NCBI GenBank assembly: GCA_050951505.1
Contig: JBMNJE010000003.1
Span: forward strand, 124,001 to 188,000
Length of the DNA stretch: 64,000 bases
Source of the DNA: DUOA01 sp012839095
Lineage (GTDB): Bacteria > Bacillota > Clostridia > Caldicoprobacterales > DTU083
Reading direction: 5' to 3'
Below the pieces are notes generated by a model. It was not told where the DNA came from, made no database searches, and saw only the letters and a list, made by a program, of their open reading frames with translations. Each line of letters begins with the position of its first letter. The stretch's first letter is position 1. The translations under genes were made by a program, and so were the position numbers. Of this stretch, positions 35,627 through 44,603 are shown in pieces.

Positions 35627-36283
35627 ATGAAAAAGATGATTAATATCAGGAATGAAAAAGAAACAGATTACAGAAGAGTGGAAGAAATTACGAGGAAGGC
35701 TTTCTGGAACTTATATGTGCCGGGGTGCGTTGAGCATTACTTGGTTCATATTATGCGATCCCACGATGATTATATTCCGGAGCTGGATTTTGTGATTGAG
35801 GTTGATAATGAAGTCATCGGGAATATCATGTATACTAAAGCAAAACTAATCGATGAATCCGGGAAAGAAAAAGATATTCTGACTTTCGGCCCGGTTTGCA
35901 TCCTGCCGGAATATCAGAGAAAGGGATATGGGAAAAAGCTGATTGAGTATTCCTTTGAAAAGGCAGCAGAACTCGGTTATGATGTGATTGTAATATTCGG
36001 AAACCCCGGTAATTATGTTAGTCTGGGTTTTAAGAGCTGTATCAAGTATAATGTATGTCTTGATAACGGGGCATATCCGACAGCAATGCTGGTAAAAGAA
36101 TTAAAACCCGGTGCCTTGGATGGAAGGAAATGGGTATATCATCAAAGTTCTGTATTAGATATAAACGAACAGGAAGCCCAGCGATTTGACGAGGATTTTG
36201 AACCCCTGGAGAAAAAATACCGGCCAAGCCAGGAAGAGTTCTACATTTACAGTCATTCTGTTATACGTGATTCTGCTTTATAG
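35627..36283 (+). CDS. GNAT family N-acetyltransferase (YhbS-like)
   Basis: 218 residues from ATG 35627, with GGAGG upstream. Acetyl-CoA loop: LPEYQRKGYGKKLIEYSF; then VIVIFGNPGNYVSLGFKS, typical of YhbS-like enzymes. The C-terminal ~70 residues form an extra lobe seen in this group. Substrate unknown. Confidence 0.88.
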   Translation: MKKMINIRNEKETDYRRVEEITRKAFWNLYVPGCVEHYLVHIMRSHDDYIPELDFVIEVDNEVIGNIMYTKAKLIDESGKEKDILTFGPVCILPEYQRKGYGKKLIEYSFEKAAELGYDVIVIFGNPGNYVSLGFKSCIKYNVCLDNGAYPTAMLVKELKPGALDGRKWVYHQSSVLDINEQEAQRFDEDFEPLEKKYRPSQEEFYIYSHSVIRDSAL

Positions 36284-36452
36284 GTAAGGCAGGCAAATAT
36301 TCCGGAAGAATGTTATTTAACAAGGGCTTAATGTGAGGTGAGGTTAACCTTTTTTGGAGAGGTTGAACCGAAATTGGAGTCATTAATACAGAGCGGCGGA
36401 AGTCAGCCTGCACATTAGGCAGCATCTGAAAAACGGAGGAGGAAATGCAGGA

Positions 36453-37265
36453 GTGGATAAGGAAAATATTTTAACTATGCTGGCTAAGTTAAGGGAGTTT
36501 CAATCTGGTGTACAAAATGTTCACCAATTATTTAGTTTCTCTTATCCTATCACCATAGTAAAAGATGATTTGTTTCACATCTATGATGTTACTCTAAATG
36601 GCAATGAATATAAGTTAATAAAAACTGAACCTTGTCATTTTCCTATTCCCCATGGTGTGCGGGCAGCGTTTCCGTTGGAACGCTATGGAGATAAAATATC
36701 TGCTATAATCACTGAGGAGGTATTTGACACACTGGACGGCTTTATAACAATTCTTCATGAGTTTGTTCACTGTGCCCAGTACAATCAGTGTGAAATGGAG
36801 TTAAGAAAGCAGCTTGCCATATCCGAATATTACCGGAAAGAGAATAATTACATGTGGGAGATAACCCATCCATTTCCGTACGATGATCAGACCTTTATCG
36901 GCTTATTTGAACAATACATCAGCGCACTGGATGATTTTGATATAAGCAGGGCAGAAATGATTCGGACAAGGCTGAGCACTGAATTAAAAAAGGCAGATTT
37001 TGAGTATCTTGCATGGCAGGAATGGAAAGAGGGCTTTGCCAGATTTATTGAGAACAAGATAAAAGCCCGGTTGAACGTTGAAACAAATCACAAGGGCAGA
37101 GAAAAACCATACAACAGGATTTCTTTTTATGAGAGCGGCAGCAAGTATATTTCACTGATTGATAGGGAGAACGAGGACATAATAGCTGATATTAAGGGTC
37201 TTTTCTTTGAAATGAATAAAGATGTATTGACGCTTGATATAAAATGCGGCTATTCGATTAAATAG
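36453..37265 (+). CDS. Putative zincin-like metallopeptidase
   Basis: 270 residues from GTG 36453, after GGAGGAGG. A HExxH motif appears as LHEFVHCAQ (about 102-106), and WKEGFARFIE about 90 residues later could supply the third ligand. No signal peptide, so it is cytosolic. I do not recognise a named family. It sits 24 bases before a small Cys-containing ORF and close to a putative nuclease gene. Confidence 0.6.
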   Translation: MDKENILTMLAKLREFQSGVQNVHQLFSFSYPITIVKDDLFHIYDVTLNGNEYKLIKTEPCHFPIPHGVRAAFPLERYGDKISAIITEEVFDTLDGFITILHEFVHCAQYNQCEMELRKQLAISEYYRKENNYMWEITHPFPYDDQTFIGLFEQYISALDDFDISRAEMIRTRLSTELKKADFEYLAWQEWKEGFARFIENKIKARLNVETNHKGREKPYNRISFYESGSKYISLIDRENEDIIADIKGLFFEMNKDVLTLDIKCGYSIK

Positions 37266-37289
37266 GGCAGTGAAGAGGAGGTGAACAAT

Positions 37290-37505
37290 ATGAAAGAAGA
37301 ATTAAAAAATATACTTACTAAGTTTGCGGAGTCCGGCTGGGATTTGATTGATAAGCCTGCAATGGATTATCTGTCGGGGGTTGGGGACAAGGCAACATTG
37401 GTTAAGGCAATAGAACAAGCTGATGAACAGTGTGGCAGCTGCGGTTGTGAATTCGATCCCCTCTACAAAAGAGCTTTGGAGCTATTACAGATCCAGTGCA
37501 CATAA
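37290..37505 (+). CDS. Small conserved-looking protein with CGSCGC motif
   Basis: 71 residues from ATG 37290, with GAGGAGG nine bases upstream. Helical, acidic, with ADEQCGSCGCEFDPLYKRAL in the C-terminal half, which may bind metal. Likely co-transcribed with the zincin-like gene. No function known. Confidence 0.6.
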   Translation: MKEELKNILTKFAESGWDLIDKPAMDYLSGVGDKATLVKAIEQADEQCGSCGCEFDPLYKRALELLQIQCT

Positions 37506-37591
37506 CCCAGCTTTGAGGAAACACAAAATTTTAAGCCCGGTTCAGCGGTGTAAGTAAAGCATAAACGATAGCTGAAATGAACCAATAAGGG

Positions 37592-38548
37592 GTGATTGAT
37601 CTGAAGAATAGCTTTATGGTGTTAACAGATGAGTACCAATCAAAGTGGGCAGATATGCAATTCTTTGATAAATCTATTCTAAGTCGTATAGATCCCGGAG
37701 TCAAACTTCACACAGAGCTCGCTCATGTCAGAAGCAGTGCAGCATCCTGTATTAATGTGCTGGGCAATTTAGGAAAAGAAGAAAATAAAAGCGACCTTAT
37801 TAAGTTTTTAAATCATTTTGGACTCAATGTCGAAGAAATCATTCCATTCCCATCGGGGGTTGATGTTAATGGTGAATGCTATTACGATGAGGGGAATGTA
37901 ATTTTTGAATGGGTAGGCCCGCTTAAGTCACCAATTAATGAAGCCGGGGGTAAAAGAGGGCAACATCGGACAAGCGTTGATGCGTATATTTTGGCCAAAG
38001 CAGAGGGAAAGGTTACTCAGCTGTTAATTGAGTGGAAATTCACTGAAACATATCATGGCAGGACATATACGCATAAGTTTGGCGGTCTTAGGGGAAATGA
38101 ACGTTTACGAAGATACTCGACTGTTTTGGCAAATCTGAGAAAGGCAAAGGATTTTCCATTTGATATGCGGTCAGAGGACACATTCGGGCTGGCCGATCTT
38201 GGTTATGAACCTCTCTATCAGCTGTTGCGGATGACTTTATTAGCAAAAACAACAACGCCGATGTATTTGACTTCGGATATCCTGGTAGAAGATTATCGGA
38301 TTGTCCATTTATCACATTCCCAGAATGCAGGACTCAATTATCTGTCAGAGAAACATCTGATCTTTTCCCCGGGACTGCGAAATATGGCTGGAAAGTCTTT
38401 GCATGAAAGCTGGAGAACAATAATTACAGAGTCAGAAAACTGTAAGTTTTTCGGCGGATACTGGGATGAGGCTATAGAAGTTATCTCTGATACTCCACTG
38501 AAAAAGTACTTAAAAGAACGATTCTGCGGAGCAGGTCATATGGGCTGA
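37592..38548 (+). CDS. PGN_0703-like putative PD-(D/E)XK nuclease
   Basis: 318 residues from GTG 37592 (AAGGGG close upstream; start uncertain). The core TSVDAYILAKAEG followed by LLIEWKFTETY matches the D-(E/Q)xK nuclease pattern, and the overall layout resembles PGN_0703-family putative restriction endonucleases. No methyltransferase is adjacent. Cleavage activity has not been shown for most members, so the endonuclease label is tentative. Confidence 0.65.
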   Translation: MIDLKNSFMVLTDEYQSKWADMQFFDKSILSRIDPGVKLHTELAHVRSSAASCINVLGNLGKEENKSDLIKFLNHFGLNVEEIIPFPSGVDVNGECYYDEGNVIFEWVGPLKSPINEAGGKRGQHRTSVDAYILAKAEGKVTQLLIEWKFTETYHGRTYTHKFGGLRGNERLRRYSTVLANLRKAKDFPFDMRSEDTFGLADLGYEPLYQLLRMTLLAKTTTPMYLTSDILVEDYRIVHLSHSQNAGLNYLSEKHLIFSPGLRNMAGKSLHESWRTIITESENCKFFGGYWDEAIEVISDTPLKKYLKERFCGAGHMG

Positions 38549-38687
38549 CAGGATATACGCGCAAGTGACACAGCAGAATATATTTATGTGGAATTGCCGA
38601 ATGAAAGAAAAAATAAGTATAGAACGCAGACTGGCTGCCTATTTAAGTGTACATTCTTAATAAATAACTTAGAAGGAGAGTTGGAGA

Positions 38688-38873
38688 ATGGAAAAGGTAA
38701 TATGGGTCAGAAGTCATGGAAAAATGTTGGGTTCAAAAGAAGATGACGGCCTGGATATCGTAAACAGGTATTTGGAGGAAGGCTGGAAAGTAAAACATAT
38801 ATCTGCATGCGCTGCAGGCGATAACATCAATGCAGGGCAGGCTTATATTGTTATTGAGAAAAGTGTTGAATAG
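38688..38873 (+). CDS. Small DUF4177-like protein
   Basis: 61 residues with a strong GAAGGAGAG site. The segment VNRYLEEGWKVKHISACAAG followed by AYIVIEK resembles the short DUF4177-type proteins (a GW(E/K)V core between two strands). Function unknown. Confidence 0.55.
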   Translation: MEKVIWVRSHGKMLGSKEDDGLDIVNRYLEEGWKVKHISACAAGDNINAGQAYIVIEKSVE

Positions 38874-38878
38874 TAATA

Positions 38879-39362
38879 TTGTCACTTTTCAGCATTGCAT
38901 TAGGTGCTGTACTTTTGGGAATTGTGTGCGTTCCCGGCATCTTTGTCTTAATGGTTGTATATAATCGGATCTATAACAAATATAGAAACCCATCAATAGC
39001 TGATAAAGCGGCTGCTGCAGCATCTAAACCGAAGACTCCAAAAGTGGTTATTGCCGCTGTTGCTGTAATTTCTGCAATAATCCTGGTTGTATTTGGCGCT
39101 TTGTTTTATAACGGTGAGAAAGATCCTGTCATAAGGCATACTTGATGACAGCATACAAATAAAATCCATGTATGGTTTGACCATAGACTGCGAAACCTTG
39201 CTTTTTGTTCAGTCAAAATCGTCTCCTACTATAAGAATTAAACGATCCGGTAAGCGGGATGTGTATGTGAGTTTCCTAAACAGCGAAAGTACTGAGCGGC
39301 TATTCCGGGATTTGATGGATGCCGTACCGCCGAACAGCCATAACAGTAAAAAGGAATACTGA
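38879..39362 (+). pseudogene. Decayed bPH-like membrane protein gene
   Basis: The first frame (TTG 38879 to 39145) encodes two membrane segments and ends abruptly after EKDPVIRHT. The next frame (+1 relative) is open from 39135 and reads ILDDSIQIKSMYGLTID, then LLFVQSKSSPTIRIKR and FLNSESTERLFRDLMDA. These are recognisable blocks of bacterial PH-like membrane proteins. A frameshift near 39130 separates the halves. About 30-40 residues expected between LTID and LLFVQ are missing, so there is probably also an internal deletion. Assignment from family memory; alignment needed. Confidence 0.55.
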
Positions 39363-39385
39363 AAATATTCCTTTTTACTATGGGT

Positions 39386-39694
39386 TCATTTTTCTTCCTT
39401 CAATATCTTCAGCCTTTCTTCATATTCCTCCTGACTTATCTCGCCGCGTGCAAAACGTTCACGAAGAATATTGACCGCATTGTCCTGTCTTGCCTGATGT
39501 ACATATCTGGAATCGGAATTGCTTCGTGACAGCCTGACAACTAAAAATATAATTCCGATTATCAGAAGTACCCAAAGAAGCATCATTAATAAACCGCTGC
39601 CCAATACGCGCATGGGAATCATATCAGAAAACCACCTCCTGCCGTGCATTCCTACTGCATCAAAAGCATTCTGCCATCCTAAGCAAAAGCTCAT
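39386..39694 (-). CDS. SHOCT domain membrane protein
   Basis: 102 residues from ATG 39694, which has GAGGAGG upstream; a longer frame from 39766 has no site. One membrane segment (about 33-55), then a charged stretch and a C-terminal SHOCT motif (LRERFARGEISQEEYEERLK). SHOCT domains are short oligomerisation modules. Specific role unknown. Confidence 0.85.
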   Translation of the reverse strand: MSFCLGWQNAFDAVGMHGRRWFSDMIPMRVLGSGLLMMLLWVLLIIGIIFLVVRLSRSNSDSRYVHQARQDNAVNILRERFARGEISQEEYEERLKILKEEK

Positions 39695-39952
39695 AAGCAA
39701 CCTCCTCTCCGGGAATAAATCTTTCATGAAAAGCCGTATGCTTATATATAACCTCTTTTTATTCAAAATATCCAGCAGCGTGAGGAAGTTATATTATGAA
39801 AAACGGCAATTTGATTGCTGCTTGATGGCAAAGAGTGTAATATATGGGTAATGAGATCCATGCTTTGTGTTTATCGAACTAATATCAGCAATAGATAATG
39901 ATATAGTAATTGGTCAGATAGATAGTGTATGCAGTATTTTTAGAGGTGAGAT

Positions 39953-40771
39953 ATGTCTGAAATCGCTAAACCTAAAAAACGTTCATATATCAGGCTGAAG
40001 CTGGGCAAGGCCTGCTATGGGATGCTGCGGAAAGTGCTTTGGCTCAGAATGAACAGAATATTTGCATCCGCTTTTCAGCAGGAGAAACTGCCTTTTTCGT
40101 ACTTTTCTCATAGAACAATTCTGCTTAGAAGGCTCAAAGATGTGGATATGTGGCTGCAGCATAATAAAATAACCAATTTGAAAATTGCCGTCAAAAGGCT
40201 TAATGGACTTATTATCCGGCCGGGGGAGGTTTTCAGCTATTGGTACCTGATTGGAAAGCCGTCGAAAAGGAAAGGCTATGTTGATGGAATGATTCTGGAA
40301 AACGGAAAATTTCGTGCAGGGACAGGCGGAGGCTTGTGTCAATTATCCAACCTGATATTTTGGATGACAATCCATACACCGCTGACGGTTATTGAACGCC
40401 ACAGACATGGATACGATGTATTTCCCGATTCCAACAGAACACAGCCTTTCGGAAGCGGGGCAACCTGCTTTTATCCCCATGGTGACCTGATGATCCAAAA
40501 TAATACACAGGACACTTATCAGCTTCTTGTATCTGTCGGGGATAAGTTCCTTGAAGGGGAATGGCGTGTATCATCAAAGCCTGTATATAAATTTAAGGTA
40601 ATGGAAAGAAATCATAGAATGAAGAGCGAGCCTTGGGGAGGATACACCAGACACAATGAACTGTACCAGCAGAAATTTGATCTTAGGGGAAATTTGATAG
40701 AGGAAAAGCTAATTATTAAGAACTCCGCAATAATGATGTATTCACCTTTACTGGAGGAGGCTTCCAATTAA
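39953..40771 (+). CDS. VanW family protein
   Basis: 272 residues, no clear signal peptide. The VanW domain fills the C-terminal two thirds: IIRPGEVFSYWYLIGKPSKR, GGGLCQLSNLIFW and HRHGYDVFP. VanW is named from an accessory gene of vanB clusters but its activity is unknown. No resistance genes are adjacent. Confidence 0.88.
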   Translation: MSEIAKPKKRSYIRLKLGKACYGMLRKVLWLRMNRIFASAFQQEKLPFSYFSHRTILLRRLKDVDMWLQHNKITNLKIAVKRLNGLIIRPGEVFSYWYLIGKPSKRKGYVDGMILENGKFRAGTGGGLCQLSNLIFWMTIHTPLTVIERHRHGYDVFPDSNRTQPFGSGATCFYPHGDLMIQNNTQDTYQLLVSVGDKFLEGEWRVSSKPVYKFKVMERNHRMKSEPWGGYTRHNELYQQKFDLRGNLIEEKLIIKNSAIMMYSPLLEEASN

Positions 40772-40819
40772 AATGCATCGCAAGGTCAGGCAAATATATA
40801 AATAAATATATAAACTAAT

Positions 40820-40905
40820 ACATGAACAAATATTCATATGAGTATTGACATATTTAACCGCTCAGCATATAATGATATCAGGATACATGAATACTGGTTC
40901 ATATG
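40820..40905 (+). promoter_or_regulatory. Metal-operon promoter flanked by two ArsR-type operators
   Basis: TTGACA (40845-40850), 17-base spacer, TATAAT (40868-40873): a full consensus promoter. Operators ACATGAACAAATATTCATATG (40820-40840) and ACATGAATACTGGTTCATATG (40885-40905) share the ATGAA-N-TTCAT dyad of CadC/CzrA-type sites. One lies just upstream of -35, the other over the start. Centres are 65 bp apart. Confidence 0.85.
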
Positions 40906-40935
40906 TCTGGAATAAGGGAAGGTTAAGGTGATACC

Positions 40936-41304
40936 ATGGCAAGGCGCAATGTCCCCATTGAAAAATGTGATTGTGATATCATCCATCAGGAGGTCGTAGA
41001 CAGGGTAAGAGGCAGATTGCCCCAGGAGGAAACCCTCTATGATTTGGCAGAATTTTTCAAGGTATTCGGCGATTCCACCAGAATACGGATCCTTTGGGCA
41101 TTGACCGAATCCGAGATGTGTGTCTGTGACATTGCCAATCTCCTGAACATGACCCAATCCGCCATATCTCATCAGCTGCGGGTGCTTAAGCAGGCTGCCC
41201 TGGTCAAAAACAGAAGAGACGGCAAGGTGGTCTATTATTCTCTGGATGACGATCATGTTCAGCAGATACTTGAACAGGGTATGAGCCATATTAATGAAAA
41301 ATAG
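40936..41304 (+). CDS. ArsR/SmtB family metal-responsive repressor
   Basis: 122 residues. A winged helix includes ESEMCVCDIANLLNMTQSAI (DNA-recognition helix TQSAISHQLRVL). The Cys-Val-Cys in the alpha-3 region is the CadC/ArsR-type thiolate site. An alpha-5-type DDDHVQQILEQGMSHI with Asp/His ligands resembles the CzrA/SmtB zinc site. Having both suggests Cd/Pb/Zn sensing. It heads the operon with the HMA protein and ATPase and most likely represses the promoter at 40845. Confidence 0.92.
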   Translation: MARRNVPIEKCDCDIIHQEVVDRVRGRLPQEETLYDLAEFFKVFGDSTRIRILWALTESEMCVCDIANLLNMTQSAISHQLRVLKQAALVKNRRDGKVVYYSLDDDHVQQILEQGMSHINEK

Positions 41305-41409
41305 CCAATGTATCATCTTCTTTTTTTACAGAACACTTGAACAATTGCTTTAGTGTTCATATGTAATGATTCCACTAAATATTTTAACAAGCATCAGGGG
41401 GAAACTACC

Positions 41410-41631
41410 ATGAAAAAGAAATTTTTATTAAAAGGCCTGGGGTGTGCAAATTGTGCGGCAAAGATGGAAAATGCCATCTGCAAGCTGGACGGCGTCCAGG
41501 ACGCAACAGTTAATTTCATGACCTCAAGGCTGATTATTGAGGGCGAAGAAGAAAAAATGCCTGTCATTATTCAGGAGGCAGAGAAAATAATAAAAAAACT
41601 GGAACCGGATGTCAGAATAACCAAGGCTTGA
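41410..41631 (+). CDS. Stand-alone HMA metal-binding protein
   Basis: 73 residues from ATG 41410, after AGGGGGAA. A heavy-metal-associated fold with the GLGCANCAAKME motif (CxxC), similar to the N-terminal domain of CadA-type ATPases. Here it is a separate polypeptide 15 bases before an ATPase that lacks this domain, so it probably delivers metal to it or regulates it. Confidence 0.9.
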   Translation: MKKKFLLKGLGCANCAAKMENAICKLDGVQDATVNFMTSRLIIEGEEEKMPVIIQEAEKIIKKLEPDVRITKA

Positions 41632-41646
41632 AGGAGATAAAGGGTA

Positions 41647-43557
41647 ATGAGAAGGCGTATTTGGCGGATAGGCATATCGGCAGCAATCTGGATTGCAGCC
41701 GCTCTGACTGTGAAAAATATGAAAGGGGCACAGCTTGCCCTTTTTCTGACTGCTTATGCGATTGTCGGCTGGGACATCGTAGCCAGGGCAGCCCGCAATA
41801 TACTGCACGGTAATGTATTCGATGAAAACTTTCTTATGAGCATTGCCACAATCGGAGCCTTTCTCATTGGGGAGTATCCTGAGGGAGTGGCTGTTATGCT
41901 CTTTTATCAGATAGGAGAATTGTTTCAGGATTATGCGGTGGATAAATCCAGAAAATCCATAGCCGGCCTGATGGACATCCGACCGGATTTCGCCAATGTC
42001 AGGCATGGAGATGAGCTGGTGCAAATGGATCCTGATGAGGTCAGGCCTGGTGATATCATAGTGATAAAGGCTGGGGAAAGGGTTCCGCTGGACGGAAGAG
42101 TACTGGAGGGAAGCTCCCTTTTGGATACCTCAGCCCTGACAGGAGAGCCGATTCCCCGGGAAATACAGCCGGGCAGTGAGATCCTGAGCGGCTGCATCAA
42201 CCTGAGCGGAACAATAGCGGTAGAAGTAACAAGGGAATATGAGGATTCCACTGTCAGCAGAATTTTGGATTTGGTGGAAAATGCCACTAACAAAAAGTCT
42301 GCTTCGGAAAGATTCATTACCCGCTTTGCCCGTTACTACACCCCGGCGGTTGTTTTTGTTGCCCTGTTGCTTGCCGTGCTGCCTCCCCTTCTAATAAAAG
42401 GTGCTTCCTTCTCCGACTGGATTTATCGTTCCCTGTCCTTTTTGGTTGTGTCCTGCCCCTGCGCCCTGGTCATTTCCGTTCCCCTCAGCTTCTTCGGAGG
42501 CATCGGCGGGGCATCCTCCAGGGGAATCCTTGTTAAGGGCGGCAACTATTTGGAGGCTTTAGCCAAAACCGATCGTATTGTATTCGATAAAACCGGTACA
42601 TTAACAAAGGGCGTGTTCCGTGTCCAGGAAATTCGCCCCTGGAATCATGAGGACTCCGGGCAAAGGGAGCAGCTTGAAGATAAACCGGAATACACAATAA
42701 TGACTGAGAAAATGACAGAGGAAGAACTGTTGGAACTGACAGCTTATGCAGAGCATTTCTCCAATCATCCCATATCCCTTTCCTTGAAGCAGGCCTATGG
42801 AAAGGAAATAAATGCATCCCGAATCTCAGATATGGAGGAGATATCGGGCCATGGCGTCCGGGCAACAGTGGACGGAAAGGCAGTATTGGCGGGAAATGAC
42901 AAGCTGATGACTGCAAACGGAATTTCCCATGACCGGGAAGAACTGCCCGGCACGGTAGTTCACACAGCCGTAGGCGGTGAATATGCCGGATATATCCTCA
43001 TAGCCGATGAAATCAAAGAGGATGCACATAAGGGAATCAGGAAGCTGAAAGATTCAGGAATCCGGCAGACTGTGATGCTTACAGGGGATAACGAAGCGGC
43101 AGCTGCGAAGGTGGCTGATGAGCTGGGTATGGATAAGTTCTATGCCGGACTTCTGCCGGCTGATAAGGTGGAAAAGCTGGAAGAGCTTATTAAGGAATCT
43201 ACTTCCCAAAGCAGCCTGGCCTTTGTGGGAGACGGCATTAATGACGCGCCGGTGCTTGCCCGTGCAGATGTCGGCATTGCCATGGGCGGGCTGGGTGCCG
43301 ATGCAGCCATTGAAGCCGCCGATGTGGTGATAATGACCGATGAACCCTCCAAAATAGCAACGGCAATCCGTATCGCTAAGAAAACACTGGGTATAGCTCG
43401 GCAGAATATTTATCTGGCTCTTGCAGTCAAATTTGCAGTCTTGATTCTTAGTGCTGCCGGTATTACTGCATTGTGGGCGGCAATATTTGCGGATGTAGGC
43501 GTAACAGTCCTGGCTGTATTAAATTCCCTGAGGGCTTTGCAGGTAAGGGGTTTATAG
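41647..43557 (+). CDS. cadA: P1B-type heavy-metal (Cd/Zn/Pb) exporting ATPase
   Basis: 636 residues; shorter than CadA because the N-terminal HMA domain is absent and encoded by the preceding gene. It has the actuator motif TGEPIP, the membrane metal site SCPCALVISVP (CPC), the phosphorylation motif DKTGTLTKG, the nucleotide-binding HP motif (SNHPIS) and GDGINDAPVLARADVG. The CPC together with the ALWAAIFADVGVTVLAVLNS ending (Asp in the last helix) fits the P1B-2 subgroup. Good AAGGAG site; same operon as the repressor. Confidence 0.93.
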   Translation: MRRRIWRIGISAAIWIAAALTVKNMKGAQLALFLTAYAIVGWDIVARAARNILHGNVFDENFLMSIATIGAFLIGEYPEGVAVMLFYQIGELFQDYAVDKSRKSIAGLMDIRPDFANVRHGDELVQMDPDEVRPGDIIVIKAGERVPLDGRVLEGSSLLDTSALTGEPIPREIQPGSEILSGCINLSGTIAVEVTREYEDSTVSRILDLVENATNKKSASERFITRFARYYTPAVVFVALLLAVLPPLLIKGASFSDWIYRSLSFLVVSCPCALVISVPLSFFGGIGGASSRGILVKGGNYLEALAKTDRIVFDKTGTLTKGVFRVQEIRPWNHEDSGQREQLEDKPEYTIMTEKMTEEELLELTAYAEHFSNHPISLSLKQAYGKEINASRISDMEEISGHGVRATVDGKAVLAGNDKLMTANGISHDREELPGTVVHTAVGGEYAGYILIADEIKEDAHKGIRKLKDSGIRQTVMLTGDNEAAAAKVADELGMDKFYAGLLPADKVEKLEELIKESTSQSSLAFVGDGINDAPVLARADVGIAMGGLGADAAIEAADVVIMTDEPSKIATAIRIAKKTLGIARQNIYLALAVKFAVLILSAAGITALWAAIFADVGVTVLAVLNSLRALQVRGL

Positions 43558-43573
43558 GACTGCTTCGGCTCTC

Positions 43574-44548
43574 TCAGTTTACTCTGTAGTATTCCAGTGT
43601 GGTTTGCTGAGTAAAGCCGCATTTTTGATAGGTGCGTATGGCGCTTTGATTTCCGGTATCCACATAGAGCTGGATATGCCTTATGCCCTGCTGGGTCAGA
43701 TTTCTGATGACAGCCATGAGGGCCCGGCTTCCATATCCCCTGCCCCTGTACAGGGGCAGGATGCAGAAGCCGCCTAATGTGCAGCTGTCATCGTACTGCT
43801 CCACCCGGATCTTACCTATGAGCTGAGAATTCCGGGAATCCTGAGATTCCTGAAAACCCGGTGCATTGCATGAATCCTGTTGTTCCATTTCAATCAGATA
43901 GGTAATGCGGTTGATTTTTTCTTCTTCCTCCGGCATCATTCCAATAAATCCGGTTACGTCAAAACACTTCCAGTTCATGTCCATAATAGCCAAAACATCG
44001 GATTCGGCAGCTTTACGCAGCCTTAATTTGCCTTTTTCTGTCTCCTGGCCGGCTGTCCGGTTCATACCTGGCTTGCCGCTTTCAGTAAGAGCATGTACCA
44101 TTAAAAATTCAGAAAAAGAAGGTTTTGTCTGTATATGACGAAGAAAAGCCCGACCGGAGGCGGAGCGGCTGTCACAAACCAGCCACACTTCCGAAAGGCT
44201 TCTTTTCCTGCACTCATTGAGTGCCAGTTGATACAACTTTGTAAAGACACCTCTTCTGCGATGCTTGGGGTGCACCATGCCCGTCATCTCTGCAGTTCTG
44301 CCTCCCAGATTGAACAAGCCCAGATATCCGATCAATTGGTCATTGTAATAGCAGAAAAATTCGTTTGTTTCCCTGGAAGGCAGTGCAGCCGCTTTATTCT
44401 GAAGCTCCGCCATGCGGATTTTGAAATCAAGCTCCAGCTTCAGATATATCCCTGAATCCTTTTGCAGGCAGATCTGTTCCAGTTCCTTAATTTCCGCATA
44501 GTCTTTGTGACTGAGGGATTCCTTAAGCAGAACCCTTGTGCCCTCCAT
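43574..44548 (-). CDS. Two-domain GNAT acetyltransferase
   Basis: About 324 residues from ATG 44548, preceded by GGGGGTG; a longer frame from 44617 would overlap guaC further. The protein has an N-terminal GNAT-like part (MVHPKHRRRGVFTKLYQ) and a C-terminal one (LPLYRGRGYGSRALM, then YVDTGNQSAIRTYQKCGF). Both acetyl-CoA loops look intact, as in mycothiol-synthase-like tandem enzymes. Substrate unknown. Its 3' end converges on the ATPase gene. Confidence 0.85.
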   Translation of the reverse strand: MEGTRVLLKESLSHKDYAEIKELEQICLQKDSGIYLKLELDFKIRMAELQNKAAALPSRETNEFFCYYNDQLIGYLGLFNLGGRTAEMTGMVHPKHRRRGVFTKLYQLALNECRKRSLSEVWLVCDSRSASGRAFLRHIQTKPSFSEFLMVHALTESGKPGMNRTAGQETEKGKLRLRKAAESDVLAIMDMNWKCFDVTGFIGMMPEEEEKINRITYLIEMEQQDSCNAPGFQESQDSRNSQLIGKIRVEQYDDSCTLGGFCILPLYRGRGYGSRALMAVIRNLTQQGIRHIQLYVDTGNQSAIRTYQKCGFTQQTTLEYYRVN

Positions 44549-44603
44549 ACACCGCACCCCCTGATGAACCCCTGGCTGCCAACTTAGGCCTTGATAATAC
44601 TTG

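Noticed and set aside
41331..41358. Third metal-repressor operator before the HMA gene (GAACACT/AGTGTTC)
   Set aside because: The half-site sequence and spacing differ from the two clear operators; more likely a hairpin in the transcript.
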